The position numbers and the translations under genes are program-made. Shown here piece by piece: positions 56,075-63,993 of a DNA stretch of 64,000 bases. The notes beneath the pieces are model-generated. The model was not told the DNA's origin. It saw only the letters and a program-made list of their open reading frames with translations, and did no database searches. The DNA is from a virus. Each line of letters opens with the position of its first letter. The first letter of the stretch is position 1. The stretch lies in the IMG/VR virus record IMGVR_UViG_3300021171_000008, positions 1-64,000 of that record, one strand, 5' to 3'.

Positions 56075-56434
56075 ATGGCCCAATCTCCCCAACGTCCGGC
56101 GTCGCCCAGTCGGTCCGCGCCGCCCACCCGAGAACCGCCCCCGCGCCATCCCGCGCAGCCGCCGGCCGCCCGTCCTGGCGTTGCCCAGCGCGATCAGCAG
56201 CCCCAGCCGGAACCAGAGCCAGAGAAGGAAGAGAGAGCTGTCAATCCGGCCGAGGCCGGTGCGCTCTTCCGCGCTGGTCACCGCCTCAAGAGACGGGGCG
56301 ATCCACCGGACAAATGGTTCGCGGCGTTCCGACTGCACAACACTCTGGTGATCTGCTACCCGATCGATGACGAGATCGAGAAGCAAGTGCTGGATCAGGA
56401 TCTGGTCCTTGCGGACGAACCGCCTACCCAGTGA
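56075..56434 (+). CDS. hypothetical protein next to portal
   Basis: 119 residues. First 50 Pro/Ser/Arg-rich, then acidic linker (EPEPEKEERAVNP), then AGALFRAGHRLKRRGDPPDKWFAAFRLHNTLVICYPIDDEIEKQVLDQD. Pre-portal position suggests packaging or assembly. Confidence 0.55.
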   Translation: MAQSPQRPASPSRSAPPTREPPPRHPAQPPAARPGVAQRDQQPQPEPEPEKEERAVNPAEAGALFRAGHRLKRRGDPPDKWFAAFRLHNTLVICYPIDDEIEKQVLDQDLVLADEPPTQ

Positions 56435-56451
56435 CGTGACGGAGGTCCGCT

Positions 56452-59208
56452 GTGGCTGGACTCGGTGGACTTGGCGCAATCAGGCTGCCTCCGAGTCCGA
56501 TCGACGGCAGTCTCGATGACCCGGACGACTTAGCGACTCGGTTCGCGCCGAAGGACATCGACCTCGACGCGGACGACGGCGATATCGACTACGACAAGGC
56601 GACCAAGATTGAGACCGAAGACGGCGGCGTTGTCGTTTTTGTCGGTCCCAGGCGCATCGCGAAAGAGGATACGGAGTTCGGCGACAACCTCGCCGAATCG
56701 CTCCCCGAGACCCAGCTCAACTCGATCGCCGACGAGCTGATCCGGCTCATCGAACAGGACAACGAATCCCGCCGCGAGTGGCTCGACACGCGCGCTCGCG
56801 GCATGGAGCTAATGGGGCTGCGCATCGAGGCCATGCGCTCGAACGGCAGTGATGGCAGTGCGCCGCTGGAGGGCCAGTCGCAGATCCGGGCGACGCTACT
56901 GGCGGAAGCGGTAATCCGATTCGGCGCCAACGCCTTCGCCGAGTTGTGCCCCAGCGATGGGCCAGCCAAAGTCTCCGAAGACACATCGGGCTCGACTGAA
57001 GATCTCGACGTGCTTTCCAGTGCGTTGGAGCACGATCTCAATCACTACTTGACCACCACCGACAAGGTTTGGGTTCCCGACACGGACCAGATGCTCCTCA
57101 GAGTGGGTCTCGATGGGTGTGTCTTCAAGAAAATATACCATGACCCGATCCTTAGAAGGCCGGTAAGTCGTGCGGTATTCGGCGATGATCTGATCGTCAA
57201 CAATTCCTCTACTTCGATCTATGACGCGGGCCGAATCACCCACCGGGTTTTCATGCGGCCCAGCATGATACGTCGGATGCAGCTCTGCGGAGCTTATCGC
57301 GACTGCGATCTGAGCGAACCTGGGTACATCGAGAAGACGCCGACCGAGATGCAATCGGAGCAGATCTCAGGCATCCGCAAATATGATTCCTGGGAACAGG
57401 ACGATCGTGATCATGAGATCCTCGAAACCTATTGTGAACTCGATCTGGAGGGGTTCGAGCACGAGACCGACGGCGAGCCGGATGGCTTGGCGGTCCCCTA
57501 CAAAGTGGCGATCCACAAGGAGACAAGAACAATCCTCGATATGCGGAGGAATTGGAACGAAGACGACGAGATGTGTTTGCCGAAAACGTATTTCGTACAG
57601 TTTCCGTTCATCCGTGGCTTCGGATTTTATGCTATTGGCCTCTCGCATCTACTTGGCAATATTACGAACGGCATCACGGCTGCTTGGCGAGAGATCGTCG
57701 ACGCCGGCATGTTCGCCAACTTTCCTGGCCTTCTAGTTGCAAAAGGCGCGGCTAGACAGAATAACAACATATTCAGGATTCCGCCAGGGGGCTCGGCTGA
57801 AGTCGAGACTGGGGGTTTGCCCATCCAACAAGTTGCGATGGGCATGCCGTACAAATCCCCGGACGCGGTCTGGACGAGCTTCGTCCAGCAGCTCAACCAA
57901 GAGGGCAAGAGCCTCGGCGGCACGGCTGAGATCATGGTCGGCGAGGGCCGCCAGGACGCGCCGGTTGGCACCACGCTGGCGTTGATCGAACAGGCGATTA
58001 AACCGCTCATGGCGACGCACAAGCGGTTGTGCGCGGCCCAGTCCGACGAGCTTCAGCTCCTGTGCGAGCGCTTCAAGGAGGACCCCGAGGCGTTTTGGCG
58101 CGCGAACAAGCGGATGGCCTGGGATTGGGACTCGCAAGTCTTCCTCCTGGCGCTCGAACGGAGCGAAATTGTCACCCGCGCGGACCCGAATACGGCCTCG
58201 CACCTCCAGAGGATGCTGCGCAACGCGGCCCTCTATCAGATGGCGAAGGACGAACCGGGCGCCTTCAACGTCACCGTGATCCGCCGCATGTGCATTCGCG
58301 GCATCGGCTTCTCGAACCCGGACCAGTTCATCAATCCGATGCCGCAAGGGCCGCCGCCGGACCCGAAAGCGCAGGCTGCGATGCTGACGGGCCAAGCGGC
58401 GATGCTCGACGCGAACACGCGAGCCGGCCAGCTCCAGTTCGACAAGCAGAACGCGCCGCTTGAGGCGCAGCGGCAACAGGTCGAGAGCCAGACCAAGATC
58501 GAGACGTCGAAGATGGCGCTGCAAAAGCAGCAGCTCGCGACCAAGACCGCTGGTTTCCAGGCTCAGAATGAGGCCCGCAAGCCGCAAATGGAGCAAGCGA
58601 AGCAGGTTCACGAGAGCCAGGAGGCTCAAGCCGATCGCGCGCACGACACGGCGAAGCAATTGCGCGATCAGGCGCACGAAATGAACCTGGAGAGGGGCGG
58701 CTGGGCGCACGAAGACCAGCTCCACGCGCGCGATCAGCAGCATGAGACCCAGATGGGCGTCCGCGATCAGATGCACGAGCGGGTGATGGGCGCGCAACAG
58801 CAGCAATTCGAGGCTCATCAGGGCGCGCAGGACCGCCAAATGGACGCCGCGAACGCGCAGCAGGACCGCGTGCACGAAGATCGGATGGGTCAGCGCGAGC
58901 AAGCGGTCGAATCGCAGCGCGAAGAGCGCGGCATGCAGCATGAAGAGCACATGAGCGAGCGCTCGCAGCAGCATGAGCGCGTCATGGGCCAGCAACAGGC
59001 TCGTGCAAAGATCCAAGAGGTGAAAGCGCGGCCTCAACCGCAGCGATCGAGCAGCTCGGGCTCAGATCGGCAGAAACGGGCGAGCGGCGGCTCGGTCCAT
59101 CATCAGATTGACACGCCCTACGGCATGGCGCGGCGGGCTCCTGACGGTGAATTTTACGTCCAGCATCCTCACACCGGGCAATATTTCAGGATTCGGAGGC
59201 GAGCATGA
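56452..59208 (+). CDS. portal protein
   Basis: 918 residues from GTG (GGAGG upstream). Residues about 85-560 are portal-like: LNSIADELIRLIEQDNESRREW (clip/wing helices), SQIRATLLAEAVIRFGANAFAELCP, GCVFKKIYHDPILRRPVSRAVFGDDLIVNNSSTS, GFYAIGLSHLLGNITNGITAAWREIVDAG, and TTLALIEQAIKPLMATHKRLCAAQSDELQLLCERFKE. C-terminal residues about 640-860 form a long Gln/His/Glu-rich helix (QMHERVMGAQQQQ). C-terminus IDTPYG motif is shared with the ejection protein. Dodecameric DNA gate of podovirus-like phages. Confidence 0.85.
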   Translation: MAGLGGLGAIRLPPSPIDGSLDDPDDLATRFAPKDIDLDADDGDIDYDKATKIETEDGGVVVFVGPRRIAKEDTEFGDNLAESLPETQLNSIADELIRLIEQDNESRREWLDTRARGMELMGLRIEAMRSNGSDGSAPLEGQSQIRATLLAEAVIRFGANAFAELCPSDGPAKVSEDTSGSTEDLDVLSSALEHDLNHYLTTTDKVWVPDTDQMLLRVGLDGCVFKKIYHDPILRRPVSRAVFGDDLIVNNSSTSIYDAGRITHRVFMRPSMIRRMQLCGAYRDCDLSEPGYIEKTPTEMQSEQISGIRKYDSWEQDDRDHEILETYCELDLEGFEHETDGEPDGLAVPYKVAIHKETRTILDMRRNWNEDDEMCLPKTYFVQFPFIRGFGFYAIGLSHLLGNITNGITAAWREIVDAGMFANFPGLLVAKGAARQNNNIFRIPPGGSAEVETGGLPIQQVAMGMPYKSPDAVWTSFVQQLNQEGKSLGGTAEIMVGEGRQDAPVGTTLALIEQAIKPLMATHKRLCAAQSDELQLLCERFKEDPEAFWRANKRMAWDWDSQVFLLALERSEIVTRADPNTASHLQRMLRNAALYQMAKDEPGAFNVTVIRRMCIRGIGFSNPDQFINPMPQGPPPDPKAQAAMLTGQAAMLDANTRAGQLQFDKQNAPLEAQRQQVESQTKIETSKMALQKQQLATKTAGFQAQNEARKPQMEQAKQVHESQEAQADRAHDTAKQLRDQAHEMNLERGGWAHEDQLHARDQQHETQMGVRDQMHERVMGAQQQQFEAHQGAQDRQMDAANAQQDRVHEDRMGQREQAVESQREERGMQHEEHMSERSQQHERVMGQQQARAKIQEVKARPQPQRSSSSGSDRQKRASGGSVHHQIDTPYGMARRAPDGEFYVQHPHTGQYFRIRRRA

Positions 59209-59480
59209 GCCAAGCACTCGATCCCCAGGAAGCGGCCACCCTGTTTTACTCGGGCTCGGTGATGGCTTTTGTTGGCGCGCCCACAGAGAGCTTCGTTTGC
59301 GGTCAATGGCAGGGCCAGCGCGCCATGGTCTTCCCGATTCCGTTCGATGACCCGGTCGCCTACTTCACCGCTCACCCAGTTATGCTTTTCAACCCGGACG
59401 CGCCTGGAATGACGGCGACGATCACGGTCGGAACTCCCTACACGCCGGCTCACAAGGAGAGGAAACATGGTCGAACTTAA
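59205..59480 (+). CDS. small beta-type virion protein candidate
   Basis: 91 residues: EAATLFYSGSVMAFVGAPTESFVCGQWQGQRAMVFPIPFDDPVAYFTAHPVMLFN. Beta-rich. Four-base overlap with portal stop, next to an Ig-like protein gene. Possible head decoration or adaptor. Confidence 0.55.
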   Translation: MSQALDPQEAATLFYSGSVMAFVGAPTESFVCGQWQGQRAMVFPIPFDDPVAYFTAHPVMLFNPDAPGMTATITVGTPYTPAHKERKHGRT

Positions 59481-59907
59481 CACTGGACAATCTGTCGATC
59501 TGACCGTCGCCTACACCGATGCTCAGGGCGCACCCGCCCACCCGCCTGGGCCGGTCAATTGGACCTCGTCTTCCCCCTCGATCGCGACCGTCTCGGCCGG
59601 GGACGATGACACCCAGGCGACCGTGGTTTCGGTTGCCGATGGACCCGCGACCATCACCGCCGAGTCGAACGGGATCACTTGCGCCATCGATCTGATGGTT
59701 GGCGGAGGCGAGGCCGGGGCGAGTGAGGGGGAAATCACGGCCGGCGAGCCCTACGACACGACGGGGACGCCGGTACAGCCTCTGCCGGATCAGCCGCCCC
59801 CAGGCCCTGGTTGGCTACCGGGTCAGCGGCCAGGGGTGCAGCGGCCGGGTCAGCCGGCCCCGCGACCGGGTCAGCCGGTGGTGCGGACAACGACGATTCG
59901 CAGGTAA
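59467..59907 (+). CDS. Ig-like (BIG2-type) virion protein
   Basis: 146 residues. Residues 1-75 form one bacterial Ig-like domain: LTVAYTDAQGAPAHPPGPVNWTSSSPSIATVSAGDDDTQATVVSVADGPATITAESNG. Then a Pro/Gly/Gln tail with repeats PGQRPGVQRPGQPAPRPGQP. Ig-like decoration proteins bind capsids or carbohydrate in many phages. Confidence 0.7.
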   Translation: MVELNTGQSVDLTVAYTDAQGAPAHPPGPVNWTSSSPSIATVSAGDDDTQATVVSVADGPATITAESNGITCAIDLMVGGGEAGASEGEITAGEPYDTTGTPVQPLPDQPPPGPGWLPGQRPGVQRPGQPAPRPGQPVVRTTTIRR

Positions 59908-62232
59908 ATGGTCGACGATCTCGGCGACTATGATGTCACCCCTGTCGAGGGAAACCCCTTCGGCTCGATGGCGTCGTCGCCGAACGACTACGACGTCTCG
60001 CCGGTCGATCACGATCCTTTCGCTGGCGCTGGCGAAAACCCGGCGCCAGACCAATTTGAGCTAGCCTCGCGGCAGCCCGAGGCCACGCCGTCGAGCGCAG
60101 GCAGGCCACCGCTCGATCCTGGCGATCGCGATCTCCTCATCAAAACGGTTTTCGGCGAGGCGAGCGGCGAGCCGCCGCTTGGTCAGGCTGGCATCGCCCA
60201 CGCCATCCTGAACCGGGTCCGCGCTGGCGACTATGGCTCGGGGATCGCGGGCGTCGTGAAGGCTCCGGCTGCCGGCTTGAACCCGCGCCTTGGCTACCAT
60301 GAGTTTTCGCCCTGGAACACGGGGCGCGCCACCGAGGGCAATCCCACCGCGCAGCACCTCTCGCCAGACAATCCGAATCCGGTTCTGGCCAGGGCCTACC
60401 GCAACATCGGCGACGTCGTCGACAAGGCCTATTCGGGTCTCATACCCGATCCGACCGGCGGCGCGACCCACTATTACGGGCGTATGCGCGGTCACCCGTC
60501 TTGGTCGCCGCCGCTCGCCGCGCAGAATCAGGTCCGGATCGGGGGCACGACGTTCGTCGGCCGCGAGCACGGCCCAGGCGAAATAGCGAGCCAGACGGCC
60601 AGCGGCTACGCTGGCGGCGGTCCAGTGCAGCTCAACGCAGACTTGCGGCGCCGCCTCTCGATGATCACGCGGCCTCGCTTCGCCGAGGGCGGCGCGCCGG
60701 ACGATGATCCACTGGGCTCCAGTGTCACCATGGCGTCTGACCAAACCGCCGACGCGCCCATTGCCTACACGCCTGAAGACATCGACCAACCGGGGCCGAT
60801 GACGGAAACGCTGGCCCATTACGCAGGGAACCCGGCGCACGCGATGCCGATGCGGGTCGGCGCCGCGATCGGCGAGGAGGCCAAGCGCATGGGGCAGGGG
60901 CTCTGGAGCGCGGCCACGGTCCCTGGCGACGTCGCTACCGGCAAAGCCTCGATGGCGGACCCGGAAACACAGCAGCGGGTCACGAGCCTCGCCGCGTCGT
61001 TGCCAGGAGGGGGGCCGGAGGCGGCGCTCGGCGCGCGCGGGCCGGTTGGCGCGGCGGCCAAGGCGGTCAAGGGCGCTCCGGCGACGCGCGAGCTTAATGT
61101 CTGGAATCCGACGACCGGCCTGTGGGAGGGCCCGAAGCCGACGCTGAACCCGCCGGAGGGCGTGCATTACGATCCGATGTTCAATTTCGATCCGGCTTTG
61201 ATGAACAAGGTGCCGGACGTGCCGCAGTTTGAATTGCAGCGCTATGACCCGCCGCGTGGCGTCTCGGACCGCATGCGCGATCTGGTGACCAACTCGGACG
61301 TCCGCGCTCAGATGATCGGCATCGTCCGCAACGGCATGCAAACGGTGGGGCTGAGCTGGTACAATACCGGCCAGCTTCGCGCGATGTTCTTAAAGGAGCT
61401 TGGCGACGACGCCGGCCAGCAGGCGTTCGAGAAGTATATGAACCTCGTGTCGGCCACGAGCCCCGAGAATAAAATCCCGCAGAACATCCGGACTGCCAGC
61501 TATTTCTATGAGCGCGACGCCGCAGGCGTGCCGCCGCCGGAAAGAGGGGACCCGATCGCGCAGCCTTACGGCTCGAAAGCGCAGAAGCTGCATCAGCAAA
61601 ACGTGGGCAACGTCCTGACCGAGGGCTACGACGTCCTCAAGAACCCGAAGCCGCCGTCCTTCGTTCAGAATTTGATGGGCAATTACGCCCCCGGCACGAT
61701 GGACCGGCACGCCTTCAAGTTGCCAGCGATTCTCTCGCGTGATCCGCGTTTCTTGGAGACGTCGTTCACGCCGGAAAAGGGCGTGGAGCCGGTGCGCCCA
61801 CAACGGATGTTCCAAAACGGTGAACTGTCGATAGACGACGCCGTCAATCAGCCGACGATGTGGGCTGGCATGCCGAACAAGAACGAGTATGCCGCGCTTG
61901 AGGGCTGGTACAAGTCGATCGGCGACGAGCTGGGGATCACGCCTGCCCAGGTGCAGGCGTCGGCCTGGGTTGGCGGGGGACATATCACGGGTCTGGCCTC
62001 GGCCGCCGACGAGACCTTCCTGCATTCCTTCCAGGGACGGGTGTTCAATACCGCTCACCACACCGGCCAAACGCCCTCAGAGGTGGTCAAGCGGATGATC
62101 AGGGGCGAGCAGCCTTTGCTTTCCGGCGGGCCGGGGATGGCTCCGACAGCAGCTCAAACTTCGACGGCTGGGGCGGGAGGTTCGCCTCCGCCACCATCTG
62201 ATCAAGCAGAGCCCGGACATCCGTTTTATTGA
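59908..62232 (+). CDS. SleB-type cell-wall hydrolase fused to a large C-terminal domain
   Basis: 774 residues. Residues about 70-220: DLLIKTVFGEASGEPPLGQAGIAHAILNRVRAG, LGYHEFSPWN, ATHYYGRMRGHPSWSP, a SleB/hydrolase_2 fold (catalytic Glu in FGEA). Residues about 225-380 are Gly-rich with YAGGG and RFAEGG motifs. Residues 430-740 (SWYNTGQLRAMFLKELGDDAGQQAFEKYMNLVSATSPENKIPQNIRTASYF... GHITGLASAADETFLHSF) form a second large domain of unknown function found in large phage polyvalent proteins. Likely a virion-carried peptidoglycan hydrolase. Confidence 0.7.
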   Translation: MVDDLGDYDVTPVEGNPFGSMASSPNDYDVSPVDHDPFAGAGENPAPDQFELASRQPEATPSSAGRPPLDPGDRDLLIKTVFGEASGEPPLGQAGIAHAILNRVRAGDYGSGIAGVVKAPAAGLNPRLGYHEFSPWNTGRATEGNPTAQHLSPDNPNPVLARAYRNIGDVVDKAYSGLIPDPTGGATHYYGRMRGHPSWSPPLAAQNQVRIGGTTFVGREHGPGEIASQTASGYAGGGPVQLNADLRRRLSMITRPRFAEGGAPDDDPLGSSVTMASDQTADAPIAYTPEDIDQPGPMTETLAHYAGNPAHAMPMRVGAAIGEEAKRMGQGLWSAATVPGDVATGKASMADPETQQRVTSLAASLPGGGPEAALGARGPVGAAAKAVKGAPATRELNVWNPTTGLWEGPKPTLNPPEGVHYDPMFNFDPALMNKVPDVPQFELQRYDPPRGVSDRMRDLVTNSDVRAQMIGIVRNGMQTVGLSWYNTGQLRAMFLKELGDDAGQQAFEKYMNLVSATSPENKIPQNIRTASYFYERDAAGVPPPERGDPIAQPYGSKAQKLHQQNVGNVLTEGYDVLKNPKPPSFVQNLMGNYAPGTMDRHAFKLPAILSRDPRFLETSFTPEKGVEPVRPQRMFQNGELSIDDAVNQPTMWAGMPNKNEYAALEGWYKSIGDELGITPAQVQASAWVGGGHITGLASAADETFLHSFQGRVFNTAHHTGQTPSEVVKRMIRGEQPLLSGGPGMAPTAAQTSTAGAGGSPPPPSDQAEPGHPFY

Positions 62233-62356
62233 GAAGCTCGTTGAGCGGCAGCCGCTCAAGCACGGTTCCGCCGTCCTCGCCGAAGACTTCCAGCTCCCAG
62301 CGGCCACCTAAGCTGCCGTGCTCCCGCCAGAGCGGCCAAGCTTTGTAAGCGCTCAT
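62099..62356 (-). CDS. small hypothetical protein
   Basis: 85 residues: MSAYKAWPLWREHGSLGGRWELEVFGEDGGTVLERLPLNELLNKTDVRALLDQMVAEANL. GAGAGTCGACG precedes ATG. Its 3' end overlaps the convergent SleB-type gene by 134 bases. Unknown function. Confidence 0.55.
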   Translation of the reverse strand: MSAYKAWPLWREHGSLGGRWELEVFGEDGGTVLERLPLNELLNKTDVRALLDQMVAEANLPPQPSKFELLSEPSPARRKAKAARP

Positions 62357-62452
62357 CGTCGACTCTCTTTAAGCGCCGGGGCCTTCAGCGGCCTAGTCCC
62401 CGGCAGTCCGTTCTCACCCGCTAGCTTAGGCGTCCGCGAACCTGTATCCCTA

Positions 62453-62635
62453 CTATTTCCGCGCCGTTGGGTCTTTCGGCAACGCGGCGATCAAGCGTTG
62501 GTGGCGCTCATATTCGGCGAGGCCGACGGCGAGGTCGGGGTGCTTTCCGGCATGGATGCTTTGCATCTTGGAGGCAAACCGAACCGGGCCATTGGTCTTG
62601 CCATGTTTGTCGATGTCCTGCGTAAGCGTGCTCAT
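62453..62635 (-). CDS. small helical hypothetical protein
   Basis: 60 residues: MSTLTQDIDKHGKTNGPVRFASKMQSIHAGKHPDLAVGLAEYERHQRLIAALPK. GGAGAGTCGA precedes ATG, with hairpin GGGGCGGG/CCCGCCCC (62659-62683) just upstream, the usual leader layout of this phage. Confidence 0.6.
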   Translation of the reverse strand: MSTLTQDIDKHGKTNGPVRFASKMQSIHAGKHPDLAVGLAEYERHQRLIAALPKDPTARK

Positions 62636-62689
62636 TCGACTCTCCTATTTGCATGACTGGGGCGGGACCCACGGCCCCGCCCCCTGCCT

Positions 62690-62766
62690 GCCTCGCCGCG
62701 CCTTGCCTTGCGCCGCCCTGCCACGCCTCGCCAAGCCTTGCCTTGACAGGCCTTGCCTCGCCTCGG
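62690..62766. repeat. pentanucleotide (GCCNN) array 3
   Basis: Plus strand from 62690 in strict phase: gcctc gccgc gcctt gcctt, then gcgcc gccct gccac gcctc, about 15 units, with one gacag interruption. It lies in the leader of the minus-strand 62635 gene, directly downstream (minus sense) of the operator palindrome. Arrays 1 and 3 have the same strand and the same order relative to the operator. Confidence 0.85.
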
Positions 62767-62771
62767 TGCAT

Positions 62772-62786
62772 TTGCACCAACTGCAA
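62772..62786. promoter_or_regulatory. palindromic operator
   Basis: TTGCACCAACTGCAA, identical to the copies at 28472 and 31712, between divergent genes (62635 leftward, 62867 rightward). No convincing -10 at the expected distance on either strand. Confidence 0.55.
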
Positions 62787-62866
62787 GATAAGGGCCCTTT
62801 CGCGCAATTGCAATCGGCGCTAGGAATTGCCGCGTTGAAAGGCTGGACCCCAAAGAGGGTTCCGCC

Positions 62867-63757
62867 ATGGGCGAACACAGTCAAAAGAGCTTCACGGCCG
62901 ACAAACTCCGAAAGTTTGAGGTCTCGGGCAAAAACGGCGGCTCCGGAAACGGAGACAAGGGCGCTTCGGCAGACGATTTCGGGCGGAAAGCCGCCCGCAC
63001 GAGCGATTCTTCCGCGTTCGCCGCTGGCGGCGCCGCGAAGGCGCCCTCGCTTGGTCGCGCCGGCCGCGCGAAAGGCGGACGCATCAATCGCCCTGCGGTG
63101 GCTTCGGCTGACTTTAAGCCGTCGAAGACCGGCGGCAATTATCCCGGCAAGATTCCAGACAACGAGGGCGGCAAGGCCCGCAATCTTTCTATGCTCACCG
63201 ATGGCGGTCCGCGATCCTATGGCGATCGGCCGTTGATCATTGGCCATGGCGACCAAAACGCCATGCGCGCTAGAGGCGGCAAGGTTTCGCGCGCCAGGGG
63301 CGGCCGAACCGAAATTAGTGATCTGAGGGACGACAAGACTTCGCTCGCCAGAGGCGGGCGGGTCGGCCGCGCGCACGGCGGCAAGGCCAAGGGCGCGAAG
63401 GGCAAAACCGTCGTCAATGTCATCGTGGGCGGCAAAGGCGATCAGCAGCAGCCGCCTCCGACGCCTCCGATCATGCCGCACCCGATGGTGCCTCCTCCAC
63501 CTCCTCCGCCGCCGCCGCAGGGGATGCCTCCTGGTGGGATGCCGCCGGGGATGCCTCCTGGCGCTGGTATGCCGCCTCCGCCGCCGCCGAGACCGCCTAT
63601 GCCGCCTCCGGGTGGCATGCCGCCGGGAATGCCTCCTCCGGGCATGGGCCGCGCGCACGGCGGGCGGATCTCCGAGAAGTTCGGCGCGGGCTCCGGCCGA
63701 GGCCGGATGGAGAAGACCAAGCGCCAGGGCCACGGGAAGGTGAAGCTAGCCGAATGA
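62867..63757 (+). CDS. low-complexity virion-type protein
   Basis: 296 residues. N-terminus SFTADKLRKFEVSGKNGG; AAGGAAKAPSLGRAGRAKGG repeats the end of the 55570 protein; several RARGGK / ARGGR / RAHGGK copies; KTVVNVIVGGKG strand; then a Pro/Met/Gly region (PPGGMPPGMPP repeats, about residues 205-265) and RAHGGRISEKFGAGSGRGR. Probably disordered, Arg-rich, DNA- or capsid-associated (scaffold/ejection-like). Confidence 0.55.
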   Translation: MGEHSQKSFTADKLRKFEVSGKNGGSGNGDKGASADDFGRKAARTSDSSAFAAGGAAKAPSLGRAGRAKGGRINRPAVASADFKPSKTGGNYPGKIPDNEGGKARNLSMLTDGGPRSYGDRPLIIGHGDQNAMRARGGKVSRARGGRTEISDLRDDKTSLARGGRVGRAHGGKAKGAKGKTVVNVIVGGKGDQQQPPPTPPIMPHPMVPPPPPPPPPQGMPPGGMPPGMPPGAGMPPPPPPRPPMPPPGGMPPGMPPPGMGRAHGGRISEKFGAGSGRGRMEKTKRQGHGKVKLAE

Positions 63758-63993
63758 GCCATGTCGTGAACGTGAACAGCGAGAGCGATGAGCGCGTCGT
63801 CAACAACGACGTGCGCCACCAGTACCGCGTGCTCTCCGATCCGGAGAAGGCGGCGATGGTGCGCCTCAAGGATCTCGGGCTGGAGTTCCTCAAGGCGATC
63901 GATGATTGCGTGCCGGTGGGGCGCGAGCGCTCGCTCGCCCGCACCAAGGTTGATGAGGCCGTCATGTGGGCGGTTCGCGGACTGACGCAATGA
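63754..63993 (+). CDS. Acb2/Tad1-hairpin-like protein (candidate anti-CBASS sponge)
   Basis: 79 residues: DVRHQYRVLSDPEKAAMVRLKDLGLEFLKAIDDCVPVGRERSLARTKVDEAVMWAVRGLTQ. A helical hairpin with 'H-x-Y/F-R-x-L-x-x-x-E-K', 'I/L-K-D-x-G-x-E-F', 'G-R-E-x-S-L-A-x-T-K-x-x-E-A-V-M-W-A-V' as in phage Acb2/Tad1-hairpin-domain proteins. Acb2 hexamers bind cyclic di- and trinucleotides and block CBASS or Thoeris signalling. Assignment is from motif memory. It overlaps the previous gene by ATGA. Confidence 0.6.
   Translation: MSHVVNVNSESDERVVNNDVRHQYRVLSDPEKAAMVRLKDLGLEFLKAIDDCVPVGRERSLARTKVDEAVMWAVRGLTQ

Noticed and set aside
57733-59037. 434-residue minus-strand open frame with Leu/Arg-rich sequence
   Set aside because: Antisense of the portal gene's Gln/His-rich helix; composition explains it.
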